From: Clostridia bacterium
GTDB lineage: Bacteria; Bacillota; Clostridia; Christensenellales; UBA1242
NCBI GenBank assembly: GCA_017537515.1
Contig: JAFYKO010000066.1
Span: forward strand, 1-13,632
Length of the DNA: 13,632 nucleotides
Reading direction: 5' to 3'
Below are positions 9,012-13,632 of the stretch, piece by piece. Each line of letters opens with the position of its first letter. The first letter of the stretch is position 1. The notes below the pieces were generated by a model. That model was not told the origin of the DNA. It searched no databases and saw nothing but the letters and a program-made list of their open reading frames with translations. The translations under genes were made by a program, and so were the position numbers.

Positions 9012-10286
9012 CTAGCTCTTAACTCCAATCTCTCCCAAGTCGTCAGCCTCTTGCTCTGCCGGAATACGGAAGATTTTAAGTTTGTCGCCTTTGTTTTTGA
9101 TAAACTCTTCAGTTATTTCAATGCTTTCGATGGTTTTATCAGTTGGTGTATCAAACATAACATCCAACATTGCACCTTCAAGAATGGTTCGAAGGCCTCT
9201 TGCACCTGTTTTGAGTTCCAATGCCTTTTGTGCAACCGCTCGAACAGCGTTCGGATGGAAAGTCAACTTCACGCCGTCAAGCATAAACATTTGCTCGTAT
9301 TGTTTCAAGATAGAGTTCTTAGGCTCAGTCAAAATGTTTACAAGTGCTTTTTCCGTTAATTCTTCAAGTCCAACAACCACTGGCAAACGCCCTACAAACT
9401 CAGGGATAAGCCCAAATTTGATAAGGTCTTGCGGTTGAAGTTTTGCAACAGTTGTTTCTTTTTTCTTTGAGGCGTCGACAACTTCGGCGTTAAAACCAAG
9501 ACTGGATTTGTTAAGGCGGTTTTCAATGATTTTATCTAGGCCCACAAACGCACCACCGCAAATAAACAAAATATTTGTGGTGTCGATTTGTAGCATTTCT
9601 TGATGTGGGTGTTTGCGTCCACCTTGAGGTGGAACGTTTGCTTTTGTGCTTTCAAAAATCTTCAAAAGGGCTTGTTGCACGCCTTCGCCCGACACATCTC
9701 TTGTGATTGAAACGTTTTGAGTTTTGCGTGCGATTTTGTCTATTTCGTCAACGTAAATAATACCCCTCTGTGCTTTTTGGATATCGTAATCCGCATTTTG
9801 AATAAGTTTAAGCAAAATATTTTCAACGTCGTCGCCCACGTAACCCGCCTCTGTTAACGTTGTAGCGTCAGCGGTTGCAAAAGGAACCTTCAAAATTTTG
9901 GCAAGCGTGCGGGCAAGCAAAGTTTTTCCGCTTCCCGTTGGGCCGACCATAAGGATATTACTTTTTTCGAGTTCGACGGCTTCTGTGTTTTCTTTTTTGG
10001 CGTTTAAGTTGTAGTTTATGCGTTTATAGTGATTGTAAACGGCAACAGAAAGCACTTTTTTTGCGTCGTCTTGACCAATAATATACTCATCAAGTTGTGC
10101 TTTTATTTCCTTTGGTGTTGGGAGTTCGATTTCTTGTTGTGGTTCTGGTGGTGTGAAGTCTTTGATAATATCCTTGCACACGTTCACACACTCATCGCAG
10201 ATAAAGCACGAACCGTCTGGGCTTGCTATCATTCGTTTAACTATGTTCTGTGGCTTACCACAAAACGAACAAATCATTTCCGACAT
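9012..10286 (-). CDS. clpX: ATP-dependent Clp protease ATP-binding subunit ClpX
   Basis: This is a hexameric AAA+ unfoldase that recognises tagged or misfolded proteins, unfolds them with ATP and threads them into ClpP. At 424 aa it is of normal length. The N-terminal zinc-binding domain has C6-x2-C9 and C30-x2-C33. Other motifs are Walker A GPTGSGKT (115-122), pore loop GYVG (148-151), Walker B IIYVDEID (176-183), RKH loop (224-226), the ClpP-docking LGF tripeptide (263-265, the usual IGF loop), the IPEFVGR arginine finger (294-300) and sensor-2 GARGLR (361-366). Two further cysteines (C27, C37) flank the second zinc pair. The ATG follows AGGAGG (10298-10293) by six bases. It lies downstream of clpP but across a long structured spacer, and ends at an intrinsic terminator. 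Confidence 0.98.
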   Translation of the reverse strand: MSEMICSFCGKPQNIVKRMIASPDGSCFICDECVNVCKDIIKDFTPPEPQQEIELPTPKEIKAQLDEYIIGQDDAKKVLSVAVYNHYKRINYNLNAKKENTEAVELEKSNILMVGPTGSGKTLLARTLAKILKVPFATADATTLTEAGYVGDDVENILLKLIQNADYDIQKAQRGIIYVDEIDKIARKTQNVSITRDVSGEGVQQALLKIFESTKANVPPQGGRKHPHQEMLQIDTTNILFICGGAFVGLDKIIENRLNKSSLGFNAEVVDASKKKETTVAKLQPQDLIKFGLIPEFVGRLPVVVGLEELTEKALVNILTEPKNSILKQYEQMFMLDGVKLTFHPNAVRAVAQKALELKTGARGLRTILEGAMLDVMFDTPTDKTIESIEITEEFIKNKGDKLKIFRIPAEQEADDLGEIGVKS

Positions 10287-10292
10287 TTTTTA

Positions 10293-10298
10293 CCTCCT
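10293..10298 (-). promoter_or_regulatory. clpX ribosome binding site
   Basis: A full AGGAGG lies six bases before the clpX ATG. A short hairpin ends about ten bases before it, so access to this site could depend on how the leader folds. Confidence 0.85.
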
Positions 10299-10308
10299 AT
10301 AAATTTTC

Positions 10309-10321
10309 GCCTCTTTGAGGC
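10309..10321 (-). promoter_or_regulatory. Small hairpin upstream of the clpX RBS, with an alternative partner
   Basis: GCCTC-AAA-GAGGC (minus strand) is a perfect 5-base-pair hairpin. Its 5' arm plus two loop bases (10321-10315) is also perfectly complementary over seven bases to 10413-10407, so the two pairings exclude each other. Such an exchange next to the clpX RBS could alter translation or mRNA decay, but this is inference from base pairing only. Confidence 0.4.
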
Positions 10322-10373
10322 AGAATGTTTTCAAATTCCAAATATCTCGACATCTTGATTAAATGTACAGTTT

Positions 10374-10403
10374 GCAGAGCGATAACGCATATTTGGCGTC
10401 TGC
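10374..10403. repeat. Weak stem in the clpX leader
   Basis: GCAGA (10374-10378) and TCTGC (10399-10403) are perfect 5-base arms enclosing 20 bases with little further pairing. It adds to the density of inverted repeats in this spacer but would be unconvincing alone. Confidence 0.3.
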
Positions 10404-10436
10404 GAGGCCTCAATTTTAACAAGATTTTGGATGAGA

Positions 10437-10500
10437 GGCGACTCAAAAGGGTTATCCGTTGAGGTTCCTCACGGATGTTCCTTTTGCTAAGCATATCGCC
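10437..10500. repeat. 64-base imperfect hairpin between clpP and clpX
   Basis: Four nested pairings line up in order: GGCGA/TCGCC (10437-10441 with 10496-10500), CAAAAGG/CCTTTTG (10444-10450 with 10480-10486), ATCCGT/ACGGAT (10454-10459 with 10471-10476) and GAGG/CCTC (10461-10464 with 10467-10470), closed by a TT loop. About 22 base pairs form with small internal loops. Collinear nesting of four perfect arms is hard to get by chance and suggests a folded RNA or a palindromic element. I do not recognise the family. Confidence 0.65.
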
Positions 10501-10515
10501 AAAAGATGTTAAAAG

Positions 10516-10540
10516 TGAGGGGTGGCAAGAGCCACTCTCA
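10516..10540. repeat. Hairpin with 4-base loop downstream of clpP
   Basis: GTGGC (10522-10526) and GCCAC (10531-10535) pair around a four-base loop. The stem extends outward with one G·U, one G-C, a bulged G at 10519 and TGA/TCA to 10516 and 10540. Transcribed from the minus strand it is followed by CTTTTAAC, too poor in U for a strong terminator, but it could act as a weak terminator or a 3'-end stabiliser for clpP mRNA. Confidence 0.5.
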
Positions 10541-10581
10541 TTGGGCTGACGCTTTTAGTTATTAATTGCGAAGCCCAATGA
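10538..10581. repeat. 10-base inverted repeat pairing across an A+T-rich loop
   Basis: TCATTGGGCT (10538-10547) is the exact reverse complement of AGCCCAATGA (10572-10581). Inside it, CGC (10550-10552) can pair with GCG (10568-10570). Its first bases overlap the hairpin at 10516-10540, so the two cannot both form fully. Confidence 0.55.
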
Positions 10582-10583
10582 CT

Positions 10584-10599
10584 GGCGGTTCTAACCGCC
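10584..10599. repeat. Perfect 7-base-pair palindrome after clpP
   Basis: GGCGGTT and AACCGCC are separated by two bases. The right arm also pairs with CGGTT at 10603-10607, giving a competing stem. No T-tract follows on either strand, so it is not a standard terminator. Confidence 0.5.
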
Positions 10600-10628
10600 C
10601 GCCGGTTCGGTAGAGAGGCGGAATTGCC

Positions 10629-11225
10629 TTATTCCTCCTTGTCTCTATTGACAAAAATCTTATCAATAAGCCCGTATTCTTTCGCTTCTTGGGCTGTCAT
10701 ATAGTTATCTCTGTCTGTGTCTTTTTCAATCTTTTCAAGGGGTTGCCCCGTTTGACGAGCAAGAATTTTGTTCATACGTTCTTTTGTTTGATTGAGATGA
10801 TGTGCAACAATAGCAATGTCAGTTGCTTGTCCACCAACACCGCCTTGAATAAGTGGTTGATGAATCAAAATCTCGCTGTTTGGAAGTGCAAATCTTTTGC
10901 CTTTTGTTCCGCTTGAAAGCAAGAACGCCCCCATTGACGCTGCAAGCCCTATGCAGATTGTACACACATCACATTTGATATAGTTCATAGTGTCATAAAT
11001 CGCAAGACCCGCAGAAATGCTTCCGCCTGGGCTGTTGATATAAAGATAAATATCCTTGTCTGGGTTTTTTCCTTCGAGGTAAATCAGTTGTGCAACAATA
11101 GTGTTTGCCATTGCGGTGTCTATTGGCCCCGTAAGGAAGATAATTCTATCCTCGAGAAGTCTTGAATAAATGTCATAAGACCTTTCCCCGCTTGTGGTTT
11201 GGTCCACAACCATAGGTATCAACAT
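10629..11225 (-). CDS. clpP: ATP-dependent Clp protease proteolytic subunit ClpP
   Basis: This is a cytoplasmic serine peptidase whose fourteen subunits form the chamber that degrades proteins delivered by ClpX. The length is 198 aa, normal for the family. The catalytic triad is Ser97 (in GLAASMGA), His122 (in LIHQP) and, by alignment with the Bacillus protein from memory, Asp173 (in KDTDRDN). The N-terminal YDIYSRLLEDRIIFL and NSPGGSI stretches are typical. The loop after His122 (LIQGGVGGQAT) is about two residues longer than in the Bacillus and E. coli enzymes, which may slightly change the handle region between rings. The ATG follows AAGGAG with a six-base spacer. It lies 80 bases after tig, in the usual tig-clpP-clpX order. 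There is no propeptide beyond a few residues. Confidence 0.98.
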   Translation of the reverse strand: MLIPMVVDQTTSGERSYDIYSRLLEDRIIFLTGPIDTAMANTIVAQLIYLEGKNPDKDIYLYINSPGGSISAGLAIYDTMNYIKCDVCTICIGLAASMGAFLLSSGTKGKRFALPNSEILIHQPLIQGGVGGQATDIAIVAHHLNQTKERMNKILARQTGQPLEKIEKDTDRDNYMTAQEAKEYGLIDKIFVNRDKEE

Positions 11226-11287
11226 AAAAAATCTCCTTTTTTTCTAAATTGATTGATTTTCAAGTGTTTTGTTTGAAGCTAATTTGT

Positions 11288-11302
11288 TTTGCAAGTTGCA
11301 AA
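11288..11302. promoter_or_regulatory. TTTGCAA-G-TTGCAAA palindrome between tig and clpP
   Basis: This is a perfect 7+1+7 palindrome, placed just after the tig stop codon and about 60 bases before the clpP start. Its core TTGCAA matches the tandem motif upstream of the giant gene. It does not resemble the known CtsR heptads or the CIRCE element. It could be an operator of an unknown regulator or a weak A+T-rich hairpin at the tig 3' end. Confidence 0.4.
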
Positions 11303-11305
11303 CTC

Positions 11306-12583
11306 TTAAACCAAATTATTGCTGGTTTTGAGGAAATCAAGCAACTTATTCATAATTATACCATTTTTGAAGTAAGTTAACTCTTTTTCGCCCATACTTT
11401 TTTTGTAGTCTTCTACCGATTTTTTGTATTTATCAGCGATTTCTTTAAGTTTTGCGTCGACTTCTTCAGGAGTTGCAATAAGGTTTTCGACCTTGATTAT
11501 TTCTTGAAGCACGAGTCTTGTCTTAACATTTTCTCTTGCAACCTCTCTTTTTTCTGTTCTGAATTCTTCTTCACTGCTTCCAAACATTTCGAAATATTGG
11601 TCCATTGTGAGGCCTTGATAAGAAATTCTGGTTGCGAAGTCTTGAAGATAAGCGTCAAGCTGTTGTTCAACCATAGCATCTGGAACAACCACTTCTGCGT
11701 TTTTCACCACTTCCGCAATCAAGATGTCTTCTGTTTTTCTGTTAAGTTCTGCATCAAGGCTTGCTTGAAGGTTTTTGCGAAGGTCGGCTTTGAATTCTTC
11801 AAGGGTTTCAAACTCACTTACGTTTGAAGCGAATTCGTCGTTAAGCTCTGGAAGTTGTTTTTCTTCAACGTTGTTGAGTGTAACTTCAAAATCTGCTTTC
11901 TTGCCCGCAAGTTCTTTTGTGTAATTGTCTGGGAAAGTAACAGTAACGGTTCTTTTTTCGCCGATGTTCATACCAACAACTTGGTCTTCGAAGTTGTCCA
12001 CAAACATATGAGAGCCGAGTTCAAGTCTGTGGTCTTCGGCTGAACCGCCCTCAAAAGCAACTCCGTCAACTCTGCCGATAAAGTCGATTGTAACCACGTC
12101 TCCATTTCTTGCTTCTCTTTCAACTGGCAAAAATCTTGCAGTTCTGTTTCTGAGTTGTTCGATTTCTGTGTTAACCTTTTCTTCATCGAGTTCGCCTTTT
12201 GCGGTTTCGATTGTGAGGTTTTTGTATTCTCCGAGTTTAACTTCAGGAACGGTTGTGATTGCTATTTTGACTTCAATACCTTCTTCGTCAATCTTTTTGA
12301 TGTCAATTTCTGGATAAGACACCGGTTCAATTTCCTTGTATTTGTCCAAAATTTCCACATAGGCATTTTGGATTGCGTTTTGGAAAGCGTCTTCAAAGAA
12401 GATGTTTGCCCCATAGTTTTGTTCGATAACTTTTCTTGGGACTTTTCCTTTTCTGAATCCTTGGACAGCATATTTTGCTTTTGTTTCTTCGTAAGCTTGT
12501 TCAATAAATTTTGTCCATTCTTCTGCGTCGTACTTTACGACAAAGTTGTAAACACTATCTTGTTTTTTTGCTAATTTAAACAT
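11306..12583 (-). CDS. tig: Trigger factor, ribosome-associated chaperone and peptidyl-prolyl isomerase
   Basis: Trigger factor binds the ribosome at the peptide exit and shields nascent chains; its middle domain is an FKBP-type prolyl isomerase. The length is 425 aa, close to the usual 430. The ribosome-docking signature GFRKGKVPR lies at residues 42-50. The FKBP-like domain runs from about 151 (NGDVVTIDFIGRVDG) to about 236, and the helical C-terminal chaperone domain from about 237 to the end. The start lies about eleven bases after an AAGGA in a purine-rich leader, a weaker site than those of clpP and clpX. It is first in the tig-clpP-clpX series; the gap of 71 bases to the upstream membrane gene contains no strong terminator, so read-through is possible. 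Confidence 0.97.
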   Translation of the reverse strand: MFKLAKKQDSVYNFVVKYDAEEWTKFIEQAYEETKAKYAVQGFRKGKVPRKVIEQNYGANIFFEDAFQNAIQNAYVEILDKYKEIEPVSYPEIDIKKIDEEGIEVKIAITTVPEVKLGEYKNLTIETAKGELDEEKVNTEIEQLRNRTARFLPVEREARNGDVVTIDFIGRVDGVAFEGGSAEDHRLELGSHMFVDNFEDQVVGMNIGEKRTVTVTFPDNYTKELAGKKADFEVTLNNVEEKQLPELNDEFASNVSEFETLEEFKADLRKNLQASLDAELNRKTEDILIAEVVKNAEVVVPDAMVEQQLDAYLQDFATRISYQGLTMDQYFEMFGSSEEEFRTEKREVARENVKTRLVLQEIIKVENLIATPEEVDAKLKEIADKYKKSVEDYKKSMGEKELTYFKNGIIMNKLLDFLKTSNNLV

Positions 12584-12654
12584 TTTTTCTTTTTTCCTTT
12601 AGTTGATAAATTTTTATATTGCCAATAGGCGAATTTGAGTGGTTTTTTTAGGGC

Positions 12655-13035
12655 TTAAAGAACCCAAATAATAAGAAATACAGCAACTGCAAAGCAAGCG
12701 AGGAATCCCAAAATCTTCATCCATTTTTCTGAGGTGTAAAGTCTTTTGTATTCTTTATAAAGGCTTGGGTCTCTTTCGGTGAATTGTTGTTTTGTGATAA
12801 ATCCATCCTTAAGCTGTTCTGCGAGATACGTATCAAAGCCCTCTTCTATGCTTCTTTTGAGGTCAACATATCTGAACACGCAAGTGATACCAAGCATAAT
12901 AAACGCTATTGCACCCGTAACGACTGCAAAAGATGTAAAGATTTCGGCAACAAAGATTCTTAGGACAACAAAAACTGCGACCAGTATCCAAAGAATGATT
13001 CTTGCTATTTGAAAATTTTTGTAAAACTTATCCAT
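12655..13035 (-). CDS. Small three-helix membrane protein of unknown function
   Basis: 126 aa. Hydrophobic helices are about 11-30, 32-54 and 107-126. Between the second and third is a charged loop of roughly 50 residues (RSIEEGFDTYL, KDGFITKQQFTERDPSLYKEYK), probably cytoplasmic, as the inner flanks are rich in Lys and Arg. I recognise no family motif or catalytic residue. The ATG follows TAGGAT at a nine-base spacing. A promoter with a perfect TTGACA lies about 110-140 bases upstream. It may be cotranscribed with tig, 71 bases downstream, but nothing in it suggests a role in protein quality control. The translation is confident and the function unknown. Confidence 0.8.
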   Translation of the reverse strand: MDKFYKNFQIARIILWILVAVFVVLRIFVAEIFTSFAVVTGAIAFIMLGITCVFRYVDLKRSIEEGFDTYLAEQLKDGFITKQQFTERDPSLYKEYKRLYTSEKWMKILGFLACFAVAVFLIIWVL

Positions 13036-13264
13036 AATTTTATCCTACCTATTCGAAAGGTTTTTTCTTTTCATCTTACCAAAATTCGCTACCACTCGTT
13101 TGTGCAAATTCGGTTTCGACGAAGTCTTTTTCCTTTCCTTATTCATTTAACAACAAAAAGCCGAATTTGTCAAGGGGTAAAGCCAAAAAACTTTCCCCAA
13201 ACACCCGACTTTTCGTCAATAAATTTTCTTCTTGAGATTGAAAACTGGGTTTTCATTGTGCGAA
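13036..13264. other. Intergenic region between the two small membrane genes
   Basis: The region holds a promoter (13173-13145) and two inverted repeats. GGGGTAAAG (13174-13182) pairs with CTTTCCCC (13191-13198) with one bulge; it may act in ending the upstream transcript but has no T-tract. CAAATTCGG (13105-13113) and CCGAATTTG (13161-13169) are perfect 9-base arms 47 bases apart. I see no gene. Confidence 0.5.
13145..13173 (-). promoter_or_regulatory. Promoter for the 126-aa membrane gene, possibly also tig-clp
   Basis: A perfect TTGACA (13173-13168), a 17-base spacer and TTAAAT (13150-13145; four of six bases match TATAAT). Transcription would start near 13137, about 100 bases before the gene. 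One arm of a 9-base inverted repeat (13161-13169) overlaps the -35 and spacer. Confidence 0.65.
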
Positions 13265-13519
13265 TTAAACAATCAAAAGCACAATAATTGCAACCACAGC
13301 AACGATATAAACAATCGTAATAACTGCGTTTCTCATAGAATTGACATAATAGAAACCATAAACCGCTGTCACGAAGTAGGCGATGCATTGAGCAACAAGC
13401 GAGAAAGCACCAGCGACTTCACCGCCAAAAAGCGTGCCAATAAGGAGCGACACTGCGACAGCGATAATAGCAATAAAAGCCAAAAGGTTGAGAAACTTTT
13501 TGAATTCTATTTTAGACAT
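13265..13519 (-). CDS. Small hydrophobic membrane protein (84 aa) of unknown function
   Basis: Almost the whole protein is membrane: helices about 9-30, 34-57 and 63-84, with a short charged start (MSKIEFKK) and one Lys/Arg-poor loop around YYVNSMRN. The ATG at 13519 follows AAGGAG by six bases. A longer frame from 13591 is ruled out because its start lies upstream of the promoter at 13569-13541. I recognise no family. Size and topology resemble the neighbouring 126-aa protein, but the sequences are not obviously related. Confidence 0.78.
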   Translation of the reverse strand: MSKIEFKKFLNLLAFIAIIAVAVSLLIGTLFGGEVAGAFSLVAQCIAYFVTAVYGFYYVNSMRNAVITIVYIVAVVAIIVLLIV

Positions 13520-13540
13520 ACTATACTCCTTTATAGAAGT

Positions 13541-13569
13541 ATTATACTCTATTAAACAAAAAATGTCAA
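13541..13569 (-). promoter_or_regulatory. Perfect consensus sigma-A promoter of the 84-aa membrane gene
   Basis: TTGACA (13569-13564), a spacer of exactly 17 bases and TATAAT (13546-13541), all matching the consensus. Transcription should start near 13534, giving a very short leader of about 15 bases that includes the AAGGAG site. Confidence 0.9.
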
Positions 13570-13632
13570 AGGTTTTTTTATTTCCGCCCAAATTTTCTTT
13601 TGAAGACGGAAATTAATTACTCCAGCCGGACA
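13570..13632. other. Window edge upstream of the small membrane gene
   Basis: ATTTCCG-type arms (about 13579-13587 and 13605-13614) form an imperfect inverted repeat of about nine pairs, but on neither strand does a T-run follow it in the right place. The last bases could hold the end of an upstream minus-strand gene; two of the three frames reach a TAA within 20 bases of the edge, but the fragment is too short to identify. Confidence 0.3.

Larger units (their letters stand above)
10287..10628. other. Structured clpP-clpX intergenic region
   Basis: These 342 bases hold no convincing gene. They carry at least five inverted repeats (10309-10321, 10437-10500, 10516-10540, 10538-10581, 10584-10599) and read as more G+C-rich and more palindromic than the window's other spacers. 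I find no good sigma-A promoter, no U-tract terminator and no match I recognise to a known riboswitch or ribozyme. It may be a structured leader controlling clpX, a processing or attenuation region within the operon, a small RNA, or a remnant of a short non-coding mobile element. Confidence 0.6.

Noticed and set aside
8964..9438. Plus-strand frames opposite clpX
   Set aside because: clpX on the other strand is unmistakable, and the first frame runs through the terminator hairpin.
10297..10494. 65-residue minus-strand frame between clpP and clpX
   Set aside because: It has no good RBS, a very basic and irregular composition, and lies on the large hairpin; it looks like chance reading of structured non-coding DNA.
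11504..12574. Plus-strand and alternate minus-strand frames over tig
   Set aside because: They are shadows of the trigger factor gene with Phe/Cys-rich nonsense composition.
10287..12654. CtsR heptad pairs or CIRCE element ahead of the clp genes
   Set aside because: I looked for AGGTCAAA-type tandem heptads and for the TTAGCACTC/GAGTGCTAA pair upstream of tig, clpP and clpX and saw neither.
13174..13198. GGGG/CCCC bulged hairpin as a terminator of the 84-aa gene
   Set aside because: No T-run follows it in the direction of transcription, so it is not called as an intrinsic terminator.
13170..13388. 72-residue minus-strand frame overlapping the 84-aa gene
   Set aside because: It overlaps a better-supported gene in another frame and has an unlikely composition with many Cys, Tyr and Arg.
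13520..13591. Upstream extension of the 84-residue protein to an ATG at 13591
   Set aside because: The extension would start upstream of a perfect promoter and is hydrophilic nonsense without an RBS, whereas 13519 has AAGGAG at six bases.
1..13632. tRNA, rRNA, CRISPR array or transposase
   Set aside because: No cloverleaf, rRNA core motif, regularly spaced repeat or transposase-like frame was seen.

Overview
The window looks like a piece of a low-GC Gram-positive chromosome (Bacillota, most likely an uncultured clostridial lineage). The reasons are the tig-clpP-clpX order, which is typical of clostridia (in Bacillus subtilis clpP sits elsewhere), strong AGGAG-type ribosome binding sites, near-perfect sigma-A promoters, and A+T-rich intergenic DNA. 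Every gene I can support lies on the minus strand, so transcription runs from high to low coordinates. The standard code fits: the visible stops are TAA or TAG and tryptophan is TGG.

In transcription order: two small unrecognised three-helix membrane proteins (84 aa at 13519-13265 and 126 aa at 13035-12655), each with its own promoter; then trigger factor tig (12583-11306), clpP (11225-10629) and clpX (10286-9012). The clp genes are separated by an unusually long intergenic stretch (10287-10628) packed with inverted repeats. clpX ends at a textbook intrinsic terminator (8993-8968). An extremely A+T-rich spacer with a TTGACT-17-TATAAT promoter follows. Then comes one enormous open frame from 8706 off the left edge, at least 2,902 codons without a stop, which fills 64 percent of the window.

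The tig-clpP-clpX block is a protein-quality module: a ribosome-bound chaperone, the ClpP peptidase barrel, and the ClpX unfoldase that feeds it. The giant gene is an independent unit. It encodes a protein with one N-terminal membrane segment followed by a very long, cysteine-poor, beta-rich ectodomain carrying recurring Ig-like or cadherin-like signatures. I read it as a cell-surface or adhesin-type protein of unknown ligand. Its C-terminal end, and so its final anchor, lies outside the window.

The parts least explained by known families are the giant surface protein, the structured clpP-clpX spacer with a possible alternative pairing next to the clpX ribosome binding site, and a recurring TTGCAA motif upstream of clpP and of the giant gene. 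I see no RNA genes, CRISPR arrays, transposase genes or convincing plus-strand genes.
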